From DAOMNN01 sp050486545 (GTDB lineage Bacteria; Pseudomonadota; Gammaproteobacteria; Burkholderiales; Rhodocyclaceae): 23,177 nucleotides of DNA. Made by a program: the position numbers and the translations under genes. Location of the stretch: contig JBJHDM010000049.1 of the NCBI GenBank assembly GCA_050486545.1, forward strand, positions 1-23,177. The letters run 5' to 3'. Positions 16,939 to 23,177 of this stretch are shown piece by piece. Each line of letters begins with the position of its first letter. Positions within the stretch are counted from its first letter, which is position 1. The notes below the pieces were generated by a model, which worked only from the letters and a program-made list of their open reading frames with translations, ran no database searches and had not been told where the DNA came from.

Positions 16939-17679
16939 ATGACTAGAGTCGCACTTGTCACCGGTGGCATGGGAGGGCTCGGCGAGGCCATCTGCATCAA
17001 GCTCGCTGCCTTGGGCTACAAGGTCGTCACGACCCATTCGCCGGGCAATACCCGGGCCGCCGAGTGGCTTCAGAACATGCAGAACATGGGCTACGGGTTC
17101 CGGGCGTTCGAGGCCGACGTCGCGGATTTCGATTCGTGCAAGGCGTGCATCGAAAAGGTGACCAAGGAAGTCGGGCCAGTCGACGTATTGGTCAATAATG
17201 CCGGCATCACGCGCGACATGACCTTTCGCAAGATGACCAAGGATGACTGGGACGCAGTGATCCGGACCAACCTCGACAGTGCCTTCAACATGACCAAGCA
17301 GGTCATGGACGGTATGGTCGAACGCAAATGGGGCCGGGTGATCAACGTCTCTTCGGTCAACGGGCAGAAAGGCGCGTTCGGTCAGACCAACTATTCCGCA
17401 GCCAAGGCGGGCATGCATGGATTCACGAAGGCGCTGGCGCTGGAAGTCGCGCGCAGCGGGGTGACCGTCAATACGATCTCACCGGGGTATATCGGCACCA
17501 AGATGGTGACCGCCATCCCGCAGGAGATCCTGGACTCCAAGATTCTTCCGCAGATCCCGGTGGCACGACTCGGAAAACCGGAAGAGATCGCAGGCCTGGT
17601 CGCCTACCTCGCGTCGGAGGAGGCCGCCTTCGTGACCGGCGCCAACATCTCGATCAACGGTGGTCAGCACATGTTCTAG
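16939..17679 (+). CDS. phaB: Acetoacetyl-CoA reductase (first copy)
   Basis: A 246-residue short-chain dehydrogenase that reduces acetoacetyl-CoA to (R)-3-hydroxybutyryl-CoA with NADPH, supplying PhaC. The cofactor loop is TGGMGGLGEA (8-17), NNAG follows at about 86-89, and the catalytic residues are Ser139, Tyr152 and Lys156 (NYSAAKAG). The ribosome site is excellent: AGGAGG 7 bases before the ATG. It follows phaC and is closed by a strong terminator, so phaC-phaB1 forms one unit. It differs clearly from the second copy downstream, for example in the cofactor-side loop THSPGNTRAAEW against NCLPGFPQKEEW. FabG is an alternative family member, but the context favours PhaB. Confidence 0.93.
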   Translation: MTRVALVTGGMGGLGEAICIKLAALGYKVVTTHSPGNTRAAEWLQNMQNMGYGFRAFEADVADFDSCKACIEKVTKEVGPVDVLVNNAGITRDMTFRKMTKDDWDAVIRTNLDSAFNMTKQVMDGMVERKWGRVINVSSVNGQKGAFGQTNYSAAKAGMHGFTKALALEVARSGVTVNTISPGYIGTKMVTAIPQEILDSKILPQIPVARLGKPEEIAGLVAYLASEEAAFVTGANISINGGQHMF

Positions 17680-17745
17680 TCGTTGCGAACGGGGCAGCCC
17701 GGACCTTTGCTCCATGCTGCTTCCCCGCTCCTCGAAGCGATCGAG

Positions 17746-17774
17746 CGCTCCCGATGTCGGGGGCGTTTTTTTTT
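17746..17774 (+). terminator. Rho-independent terminator after phaB1
   Basis: CGCTCCCG (17746-17753) pairs with CGGGGGCG (17758-17765) in an 8-bp stem (one T-G pair) with loop ATGT, followed directly by nine T residues. This is the clearest intrinsic terminator in the window and ends the phaC-phaB1 transcript. Confidence 0.93.
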
Positions 17775-17787
17775 CGGTTCGTGATTT

Positions 17788-17798
17788 TTGCGTCGCAA
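17788..17798 (+). promoter_or_regulatory. Candidate PhaR operator 1 (palindrome upstream of phaB2)
   Basis: TTGCG-T-CGCAA is a perfect 11-base palindrome overlapping the expected -35 region of the phaB2 promoter. It contains TGC-N3-GCA, the kind of TGC-rich inverted repeat reported for PhaR proteins. Occupancy here would block polymerase. PhaR binding is inferred; phaR lies about 1 kb downstream. Confidence 0.55.
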
Positions 17799-17818
17799 CA
17801 TTCCCGGGGGAATCTGTT

Positions 17819-17824
17819 TATAAT
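17819..17824 (+). promoter_or_regulatory. -10 box of the phaB2 promoter
   Basis: A perfect TATAAT within GTTTATAATCATG, just past the phaB1 terminator. Transcription would start near 17831 and leave a leader of about 93 bases. The -35 is poor (GCAACA with an 18-base spacer), which suits an activated or repressor-controlled promoter. Confidence 0.65.
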
Positions 17825-17875
17825 CATGTCGTACCCCTGTTGGGGGTTGAGGGAATTGCGGTCGTACGTCCCATG

Positions 17876-17886
17876 CTGCGGCGCAG
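17876..17886 (+). promoter_or_regulatory. Candidate PhaR operator 2 (palindrome in phaB2 leader)
   Basis: CTGCG-G-CGCAG is an 11-base palindrome apart from its centre base and matches CTGC-N3-GCAG exactly. It lies about 45 bases downstream of the predicted start of transcription, so a bound repressor could act as a roadblock. Binding by PhaR is inferred. Confidence 0.55.
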
Positions 17887-17923
17887 TTTCAATCTCATCT
17901 ATCTGAATCAGAAGGATCCGAAA

Positions 17924-18664
17924 ATGTCCCAGAAAGTCGCACTCGTCACCGGCGCCATGGGCGGTCTTGGAACGGCCATCTGCCAGGCGCTGGCCAAGGA
18001 CGGCGTCAAGGTGGTGGCCAACTGCCTGCCTGGTTTCCCCCAGAAGGAAGAATGGCTGGCCGCGCAGCAGGCACTCGGTTTTGAATTCGTTCCGGCCGAA
18101 GGGGATGTGTCGGACTACGAGTCCTGTCGGGAAATGGTGGGCAAGATCGAGGCGGAAGTCGGTCCGATCGACATCCTGGTGAACAATGCCGGCATCACCC
18201 GTGACAAGTTCTTTCCGAAGATGGAGAAGGGGCAATGGGATGCGGTGATCAACACCAATCTCAACAGCCTGTTCAACGTGACCCACCACATCTCTGCAAA
18301 GATGGCCGAACGGGGCTGGGGGCGCATCGTCAACATCTCGTCGGTCAATGGCGTGAAGGGTCAGGCCGGACAGACCAATTACTCGACGGCCAAGGCCGGC
18401 GTGCTCGGGTTCACGAAGGCGCTTGCGGCCGAACTGGCGAACAAGGGCGTCACCGTCAATGCGATCGCACCGGGCTACATCGGGACCGATATGGTCATGG
18501 CGATCCGCGAGGACATCCGTCAGGGGATCGTCGACACCATCCCGATGAAGCGGCTCGGAAAGCCCGAAGAGATCGGCGCACTGTGCACCTACCTGGTTTC
18601 CGATCTGGCCGGCTACATCACCGGCGCGACGATCAACATCAACGGTGGTCTGCACATGTGCTGA
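17924..18664 (+). CDS. phaB: Acetoacetyl-CoA reductase (second copy)
   Basis: A 246-residue short-chain dehydrogenase with the same role as the first copy: NADPH-dependent formation of (R)-3-hydroxybutyryl-CoA. The cofactor loop is TGAMGGLGTA (9-18), NNAGITRD follows at about 87-94, and the catalytic residues are Ser140, Tyr153 and Lys157 (NYSTAKAG). AAGGA lies 7 bases before the ATG. The frame is open upstream to 17660, but that stretch is leader and terminator sequence. Unlike copy 1 it has its own promoter, a leader with palindromes and its own terminator. This copy looks closer to the classical R. eutropha PhaB (for example PGFPQKEEW and LGFEF), so it may be the main reductase; this is an impression, not an alignment. 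Confidence 0.93.
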   Translation: MSQKVALVTGAMGGLGTAICQALAKDGVKVVANCLPGFPQKEEWLAAQQALGFEFVPAEGDVSDYESCREMVGKIEAEVGPIDILVNNAGITRDKFFPKMEKGQWDAVINTNLNSLFNVTHHISAKMAERGWGRIVNISSVNGVKGQAGQTNYSTAKAGVLGFTKALAAELANKGVTVNAIAPGYIGTDMVMAIREDIRQGIVDTIPMKRLGKPEEIGALCTYLVSDLAGYITGATININGGLHMC

Positions 18665-18696
18665 TGCAGCATTCATGTGTGGATTGAACGAATAGG

Positions 18697-18722
18697 GCCT
18701 CGTCGATCGGCGGGGCTTTTTT
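18697..18722 (+). terminator. Rho-independent terminator after phaB2
   Basis: GCCTCGTC (18697-18704) pairs with GGCGGGGC (18709-18716), 8 bp with two T-G pairs and loop GATC, followed by six T residues. It separates phaB2 from phaR. Confidence 0.88.
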
Positions 18723-18735
18723 GTGTGCGCCGCGT

Positions 18736-18741
18736 TATAAT
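18736..18741 (+). promoter_or_regulatory. -10 box of the phaR promoter
   Basis: A perfect TATAAT within GTTATAATCAAAG, 14 bases past the terminator T-run, giving a leader of about 38 bases. The -35 region falls in the terminator and is poor. TGCGCCGCG at 18726-18734, one base short of TGC-N3-GCA, abuts the box and could serve autoregulation. Confidence 0.55.
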
Positions 18742-18785
18742 CAAAGACCTATAAATCCGATTATGTTGCGGGGGAGATGACATTC

Positions 18786-19433
18786 ATGACCGACAAAGTC
18801 CGTCTCATCAAAAAGTACCCGAACCGCCGGCTGTACGACACGCGTACGAGTTCGTACATCACGCTGGCGGATGTGAAGGAACTGGTGCTTGGACGGGAGG
18901 AATTCCAGGTTGTGGATGCGAAGAGCGGTGAGGACCTTACCCGCAGCATCCTCCTGCAGATCATCCTCGAAGAAGAGGCCGGTGGCGCTCCGATGTTCAC
19001 CAGCGATCTGCTTTCGCACATGATCCGCTTCTACGGCAATGCCACGCAGGGGATGATGGGCAAGTATCTCGAGAACAACATCAAGGCGTTCACGGAGATG
19101 CAGGCCAAGCTGCAGGATCAGGCGCGTTCGATCTATGGCGAGAACAGCCCGATCAGCCAGGACCTGTGGGCGCAGTTCCTCAATTTCCAGGGACCGGCGC
19201 TGAAGAGCGTCATGGGCGCGTACGTCGAGCAGAGCAAGAAGATGTTCGACCAGATGCAGGAACAGATCGAGAGCCAGACCCGGAACATGTTTACCGGTTT
19301 CCCGTTCCCGAAGTACCCGCCGTCCGCACGCCAAGGGAGTGCGCCAACGGAGGAAGAAGGCTCCGGCGACAAGGACGACACCTCGCGTTCCGACACCCGC
19401 AGCCGTAGCGAGCGCACGACGACCAAGAAATGA
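18786..19433 (+). CDS. phaR: PHA synthesis repressor PhaR
   Basis: A 215-residue PhaR: a DNA-binding repressor that also binds PHA granules and so senses polymer, controlling phasin genes and its own gene in characterised species. The N-terminal DNA-binding domain is at about residues 4-63 (RLIKKYPNRRLYDTRTSSYITL). The PHB-accumulation domain follows (APMFTSDLLSHMIRFYGNATQG). Next come a long helix with heptad-like spacing (AYVEQSKKMFDQMQEQIES) and a charged, disordered tail. I chose the ATG at 18786 because GGGGAG lies 9 bases upstream; the ATG at 18777 would sit directly against it. It has its own promoter and sits in the PHA locus, so phaB2 and phaR itself are likely targets. Confidence 0.95.
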   Translation: MTDKVRLIKKYPNRRLYDTRTSSYITLADVKELVLGREEFQVVDAKSGEDLTRSILLQIILEEEAGGAPMFTSDLLSHMIRFYGNATQGMMGKYLENNIKAFTEMQAKLQDQARSIYGENSPISQDLWAQFLNFQGPALKSVMGAYVEQSKKMFDQMQEQIESQTRNMFTGFPFPKYPPSARQGSAPTEEEGSGDKDDTSRSDTRSRSERTTTKK

Positions 19434-19483
19434 AGCAGCCCGGGCGATAAGCGCTCAGTATTCGGGGCTGCCCGACAGAGAAG

Positions 19484-20815
19484 ATGAACCAGGACAGAAC
19501 CCAGACCGTTCCGCGGGTCGGCTTCGTATCGCTCGGATGCCCGAAGGCGACGGTCGATTCGGAACACATCCTTACGCGTTTGCGGGCCGAGGGCTACGAC
19601 ATTTCCGGCAGCTACGAGGATGCCGATCTCGTCGTGGTCAACACCTGCGGCTTCATCGATGCGGCCGTCGAAGAGTCCCTTGACGCCATTGGGGAAGCGC
19701 TGGCCGAGAACGGCAAGGTGATCGTGACGGGGTGCCTCGGCGCGAAGGAGGGGGTCGTCGCCACTGCCCACCCCCAGGTCCTCGCAGTGACGGGGCCCCA
19801 TGCGACCGACGAGGTGATGCGTGCCGTCCATCGGCATCTTCCCAAGCCGCACGATCCATTCACCGACCTCGTGCCACCACAGGGAGTCCGGCTCACCCCA
19901 GCACACTACGCGTACCTGAAGATTTCCGAAGGGTGCAACCATCGCTGCTCGTTCTGCATCATCCCGTCGATGCGGGGCGATCTGGTGAGCCGGCCGATCC
20001 ACGACGTCCTGCGTGAGGCCGAATCCCTCGTCGACGCAGGTGTACGCGAAATTCTGGTCATCTCGCAGGACACCAGTGCCTACGGCGTCGACGTCAAGTA
20101 CCGCACCGGTTTCTGGAACGGTCGGCCGTTGAGGACGCGCCTGTTCGATCTGGCCAGCGCACTCGGGGAGTTGGGGATCTGGATCCGGCTGCATTACGTC
20201 TACCCGTATCCGAGCGTCGACGATCTCATTCCGCTGATGGCCGAGGGCAGGATCCTGCCCTACCTGGACGTTCCCTTCCAGCACGCGAGCCCGCGCATCC
20301 TGAAGGCGATGCGGCGTCCGGCAAGCGCCGAGAACGCGCTCGAGCGCATTCGCAGGTGGCGCAGCATCTGCCCGGATCTGACGATCCGTTCGACGTTCAT
20401 CACCGGGTTCCCCGGCGAAACCGACGAGGACTTCGAAACCCTGCTCCGGTTTCTCGAGGAGGCGCAACTGGACCGCGTCGGTGCCTTTGCCTATTCTCCG
20501 GTGGAGGGGGCCGACGCCAACGCATTGGCCGATCCGGTGCCGGACGACGTGCGAGAGGAGCGGCGCATGCGGTTGATGGCGTTCCAGGAGGACATTTCGA
20601 CCCAGCGGCTGGAACGCTGGATCGGGCGCGAGATGACGGTCCTGGTCGACGAGGTCGACGAAGAGGGCGCCTTGGCCCGTTCCTGTGCCGATGCCCCGGA
20701 AGTCGATGGCCTGGTCGTGATCCCGGAAGGTACGGGGTTGGCGGTCGGGGAGTTTGCACGGGTTCGCGTCACTGACTGCGACATTCACGACCTGTATGCC
20801 GAACCCCTGAACTAG
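19484..20815 (+). CDS. rimO: Ribosomal protein S12 methylthiotransferase RimO
   Basis: A 443-residue radical-SAM methylthiotransferase that adds a methylthio group to the conserved Asp of ribosomal protein S12 (Asp88/89). The N-terminal UPF0004 domain has cluster cysteines 19 (SLGCPKATVDSE), 55 (NTCGFI) and 84 (TGCLG). The radical-SAM cluster is C151-x3-C155-x2-C158 (CNHRCSFC), and a TRAM domain makes the C-terminus. SLGCPK and IPSMRG separate RimO from MiaB. It lies 50 bases after phaR in the same direction with no T-run terminator between. The purine-rich AGAGAAG before the ATG is a modest ribosome site. Linkage to the PHA locus fits beta-proteobacterial chromosomes as I know them. Confidence 0.96.
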   Translation: MNQDRTQTVPRVGFVSLGCPKATVDSEHILTRLRAEGYDISGSYEDADLVVVNTCGFIDAAVEESLDAIGEALAENGKVIVTGCLGAKEGVVATAHPQVLAVTGPHATDEVMRAVHRHLPKPHDPFTDLVPPQGVRLTPAHYAYLKISEGCNHRCSFCIIPSMRGDLVSRPIHDVLREAESLVDAGVREILVISQDTSAYGVDVKYRTGFWNGRPLRTRLFDLASALGELGIWIRLHYVYPYPSVDDLIPLMAEGRILPYLDVPFQHASPRILKAMRRPASAENALERIRRWRSICPDLTIRSTFITGFPGETDEDFETLLRFLEEAQLDRVGAFAYSPVEGADANALADPVPDDVREERRMRLMAFQEDISTQRLERWIGREMTVLVDEVDEEGALARSCADAPEVDGLVVIPEGTGLAVGEFARVRVTDCDIHDLYAEPLN

Positions 20816-20817
20816 GA

Positions 20818-20829
20818 GGCTGTAAAGCC
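20818..20829 (+). promoter_or_regulatory. Small GNRA-loop hairpin between Shine-Dalgarno and rssA-like start
   Basis: AGGAGG (20814-20819) is the best ribosome site before the patatin gene but lies 19 bases from its ATG. GGCT-GTAA-AGCC (20818-20829) can fold into a 4-bp hairpin with a GUAA loop between them, which would shorten the effective spacing but also uses the last two bases of AGGAGG. Confidence 0.4.
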
Positions 20830-20838
20830 GGCAAAGCC

Positions 20839-21762
20839 ATGTACGAGTCCAAGGTGCTGACGAAGAAGGATGGCAGCCCGGTCCTCGGGCTGGCGCTGGG
20901 CAGCGGGGCCGCGCGCGGTTGGGCGCACATTGGCGTGATCCGGTCGCTGGCCCAGTACGGCATCCGGCCCGACGTCGTCTGCGGGTGCTCGATCGGGGCG
21001 CTGGTCGGGGCGGCCCTGGTATCGGGCCGCATCGAACAGCTCGAAACGTGGGTGCGATCGCTCGACTGGCAGGAAGTCGTTTCGATGCTCGACATCAGCT
21101 TCAAGGGCGGCGGACTGATCCGTGGTGATCGCGTCGTCCAGTATTGCGCCCAGCATTTCTTTCTTTCCGACTTTTCCAGCCTTCCGGCACCGTTCGCCTG
21201 CGTGGCGACGGAACTCTCGTCCGGGCGCGAGGTGTGGCTTCGCGAAGGTAGCCTGGCCGATGCGGTACAGGCGTCGATCGCCTTGCCTGGCCTGTTTTCA
21301 CCGGTATTGCGCAACGGACGCGTGCTGGTCGATGGTGGTCTGGTCAATCCGGTCCCGGTGTCGCTGTGCCGGGCGCTGGGCGCCGACATCGTCATCGCCG
21401 TCGAACTCGGCTCAGGCGTGGTGGGGCGCGTCCCGAAGAAGGGAAGCAAGCTTGCGCGGCTCGGAGAAGAGCACTGGGCCCGTCGTCTGCTCGACCTGAT
21501 CGGGATGAACGACGATGCGGACGAGGTGCGGGGGGCGCAACTGCCCTCGCTGCCTGACGTGGTCACCTCGAGCATCAACATCATGCAGATGCGCATCGCG
21601 CGCAGCCGCCTGGCCGGGGAGCCGGCGGACGTGTTGATCTCGCCCAGGGTCGCGCATCTGAACATGATGGAGTTCGATCGCGCCGACGAGGCGATCGGGG
21701 AGGGCGAAGCCTCCGTCGAACGCGTGCGCTCCTTGTTGCGGCAAACGCTCCATATGGAATAG
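20839..21762 (+). CDS. Patatin-like phospholipase, RssA/NTE family
   Basis: A 307-residue patatin-fold protein close in style to E. coli RssA (YchK). The oxyanion loop is GSGAARGWAHIG (21-32), the nucleophile Ser51 is in GCSIG and the partner Asp165 is in DGGLVNP, so the Ser-Asp dyad is intact. The C-terminal block SSINIMQMRIARSRLAGEPADVLISP is typical of the RssA group. Substrates are presumably lysophospholipids or acyl esters; the cellular role is not established. It follows rimO after 23 bases and is followed by the FAD gene after 5 bases, so these three are probably one operon. No signal peptide is seen. The start is uncertain because of the distant ribosome site. Confidence 0.9.
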   Translation: MYESKVLTKKDGSPVLGLALGSGAARGWAHIGVIRSLAQYGIRPDVVCGCSIGALVGAALVSGRIEQLETWVRSLDWQEVVSMLDISFKGGGLIRGDRVVQYCAQHFFLSDFSSLPAPFACVATELSSGREVWLREGSLADAVQASIALPGLFSPVLRNGRVLVDGGLVNPVPVSLCRALGADIVIAVELGSGVVGRVPKKGSKLARLGEEHWARRLLDLIGMNDDADEVRGAQLPSLPDVVTSSINIMQMRIARSRLAGEPADVLISPRVAHLNMMEFDRADEAIGEGEASVERVRSLLRQTLHME

Positions 21763-21767
21763 AAGGC

Positions 21768-23177
21768 ATGGTTTCCGATCGATCATTCATCGAGCAACTT
21801 GCGGCGATCTCGGGTGCGGACCGGGTTGCGAGCGCGATCGTGGACAAGGCACCGTATCTCACGGACTGGCGGGGCCGCTATACCGGCGAGGCGCTCGCCG
21901 TGGTCCATCCCGGCAGCGTCGATGAGGTCGCCGCACTGGTGCGGGTGTGTGGCGATGAAGGGGTTGCGATCGTTCCCCAGGGCGGCAATACCGGTCTGTG
22001 CGGGGGCGCGACCCCGCTTGCGGATGGCCGCTCGATCGTCATCAACCTGTCGCGACTGAATCGCGTTCGCGCACTCGATGCGGCCAACAACACGATGGTG
22101 GTCGAGGCCGGCTGCACGCTTGCAGCCGCGCAGGAAGCGGCGGCCGGGATCGATCGGCTCTTTCCGCTCTCCTTGGCCGCCGAAGGCAGCTGCGAGATCG
22201 GCGGCAACTTGTCGACCAACGCGGGCGGGGTGCAGGTGCTGCGCTACGGGAACACGCGTGAGCTCGTACTGGGCGTCGAAGTGGTCCTGCCCGACGGGCG
22301 CATCTGGGAGGGGCTGAACGGCCTGCGCAAGAACAACACCGGTTACGACCTGAAGCACTTGTTCATCGGTGCCGAAGGCACGCTGGGGATCATCACGGCG
22401 GCCGTCCTCAAGCTCTTCCCCCGCCCGCGTGTGCGGGCCACGGCCTGGGTCGACGTGGCTGGCCCGGATGCCGCAGTGGCCCTGCTCAATGCCTTGCAGA
22501 CGGGTTGCGGGGACCGGGTCACGGCCTTCGAGATCGTTGGCCGGGATGCGCTCGCACTGGTGCTCAAGCATGTTCCGGGCGCCCGCGCTCCGTTGGACGG
22601 GGAGAGCGAGTGGTCGGTCCTGATCGAACTCTCGGACACCGTCGAAGATGCCGACCTGGGCGCGTTGCTCGAACGTGAACTGGGTGCTGCCTTCGAGTCG
22701 GGCATCGCTCGTGACGCCGTCATTGCCGGCAGCCTTGCGCAGTCTGCGTCCCTGTGGGCCTTGCGCGAGAATGTTTCCGAGGCACAGCGCGTCGAAGGGG
22801 TCAGCATCAAGCACGACGTCTCGGTCCCGGTGAGCCGGATCCCGGAGTTCCTGGAACGGGCGCATGCGGCACTGCTCGCGCGCTGGCCGGATACGCGCAT
22901 CATCGCATTCGGCCACATCGGCGACGGTAACCTGCATTACAACCTGTCCAAGGCGGATGCCCTCGACAACCAGGCGTTCATCGAGCGGACGCCGGAGGTC
23001 AATCGCGTGGTGCACGATCTGGTCGCCGAACTCGGAGGGTCGATCTCGGCCGAACACGGCCTGGGGCAGCTCAAGCGCGAAGAAGTCCGCCGCTACAAGC
23101 CGGAGATCGAGCTCGAGCTGATGCGCACGCTCAAGCATGCGCTCGACCCGAAAGGGCTCATGAATCCGGGTAAGGTG
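21768..23177 (+). CDS. FAD-linked oxidoreductase, D-2-hydroxyglutarate dehydrogenase-like (3' end cut by window)
   Basis: A flavoprotein of at least 470 residues, open to the last base and probably lacking only a few residues (ending MNPGKV). The N-terminal FAD-binding_4 domain carries PQGGNTGLCGG (70-80), NLSTNAGG and GAEGTLGIIT. The C-terminal FAD-oxidase domain carries KHDVSVPV, GHIGDGNLHYN (from 382) and AEHGLG (about 428-433), whose His residues bind metal or substrate in relatives. This pattern fits D-2-hydroxyglutarate / D-lactate dehydrogenases that oxidise 2-hydroxy acids and pass electrons to a carrier. The start follows AGAAGG closely, 5 bases after the patatin gene, so it is likely cotranscribed. 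Glycolate oxidase GlcD is a less likely alternative, as no GlcE/F genes are visible. Confidence 0.92.
   Translation, partial: MVSDRSFIEQLAAISGADRVASAIVDKAPYLTDWRGRYTGEALAVVHPGSVDEVAALVRVCGDEGVAIVPQGGNTGLCGGATPLADGRSIVINLSRLNRVRALDAANNTMVVEAGCTLAAAQEAAAGIDRLFPLSLAAEGSCEIGGNLSTNAGGVQVLRYGNTRELVLGVEVVLPDGRIWEGLNGLRKNNTGYDLKHLFIGAEGTLGIITAAVLKLFPRPRVRATAWVDVAGPDAAVALLNALQTGCGDRVTAFEIVGRDALALVLKHVPGARAPLDGESEWSVLIELSDTVEDADLGALLERELGAAFESGIARDAVIAGSLAQSASLWALRENVSEAQRVEGVSIKHDVSVPVSRIPEFLERAHAALLARWPDTRIIAFGHIGDGNLHYNLSKADALDNQAFIERTPEVNRVVHDLVAELGGSISAEHGLGQLKREEVRRYKPEIELELMRTLKHALDPKGLMNPGKV

Noticed and set aside
19435..19471. GCAGCCC...GGGCTGC inverted repeat between phaR and rimO as a terminator
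   Set aside because: The 7-bp stem has a 23-base loop and no T-run; too weak to call, and rimO may be cotranscribed with phaR.
19133..20788. 551-codon minus-strand frame opposite phaR and rimO
   Set aside because: Spans two unrelated genes with intact motifs on the plus strand and has no ribosome site or domain.
21783..23138. 451-codon minus-strand frame opposite the FAD dehydrogenase
   Set aside because: The plus strand encodes a complete FAD-binding and FAD-oxidase pattern; the antisense product is low-complexity and His/Arg/Asp-rich.

Overview
This 23.2-kb window is GC-rich chromosomal DNA from a Gram-negative proteobacterium. BamD and lipoproteins with lipoboxes show an outer membrane. 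A class I polyhydroxyalkanoate (PHA) synthase locus sits between bamD-rluD-pgeF and rimO. That neighbourhood resembles what I know of Betaproteobacteria, most likely Rhodocyclales (Azoarcus/Thauera-like), but the taxon is an inference. I see no rRNA, tRNA, CRISPR, prophage or insertion sequence, and no gene-free stretch longer than about 250 bases.

Layout. 97-3252 (+): an exported alpha/beta hydrolase, a YeeE/YedE-type sulfur-compound transporter and a DUF6279-type lipoprotein. 3287-3910 (-): a small HExxH protein of the SprA-related family. 3995-8497 (-): a complete polyamine-type ABC importer operon, in transcription order ATPase, binding protein, permease 1, permease 2. 8595-10480 (-): an AI-2E/PerM-family membrane protein and a YugP-type zinc peptidase. 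10711-12162 (+): bifunctional ManC/AlgA. 12218-13015 (-): bamD, divergent from rluD-pgeF (13029-14737, +). 14763-14987 (-): a 74-residue membrane protein. 15103-19433 (+): phaC, two phaB paralogues and the regulator phaR. 19484-23177 (+): rimO, an RssA-type patatin protein and an FAD-linked dehydrogenase cut by the window end.

How the genes work together. The PHA block holds reductase (PhaB, twice), synthase (PhaC) and regulator (PhaR). The beta-ketothiolase PhaA is not in the window. A strong terminator separates phaC-phaB1 from phaB2, and phaB2 and phaR each have their own TATAAT box. Two TGC-N3-GCA palindromes flank the phaB2 promoter and are good candidates for PhaR operators. In the ABC operon the binding-protein gene is bracketed by two stable intercistronic stem-loops, an arrangement that fits extra binding-protein expression. 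bamD-rluD-pgeF is a conserved housekeeping block.

I found no new multi-gene defence or mobile system. The observations worth following up are regulatory: the candidate PhaR operators, the bracketing hairpins, the bamD promoter inside rluD, and unusual translation-start regions.
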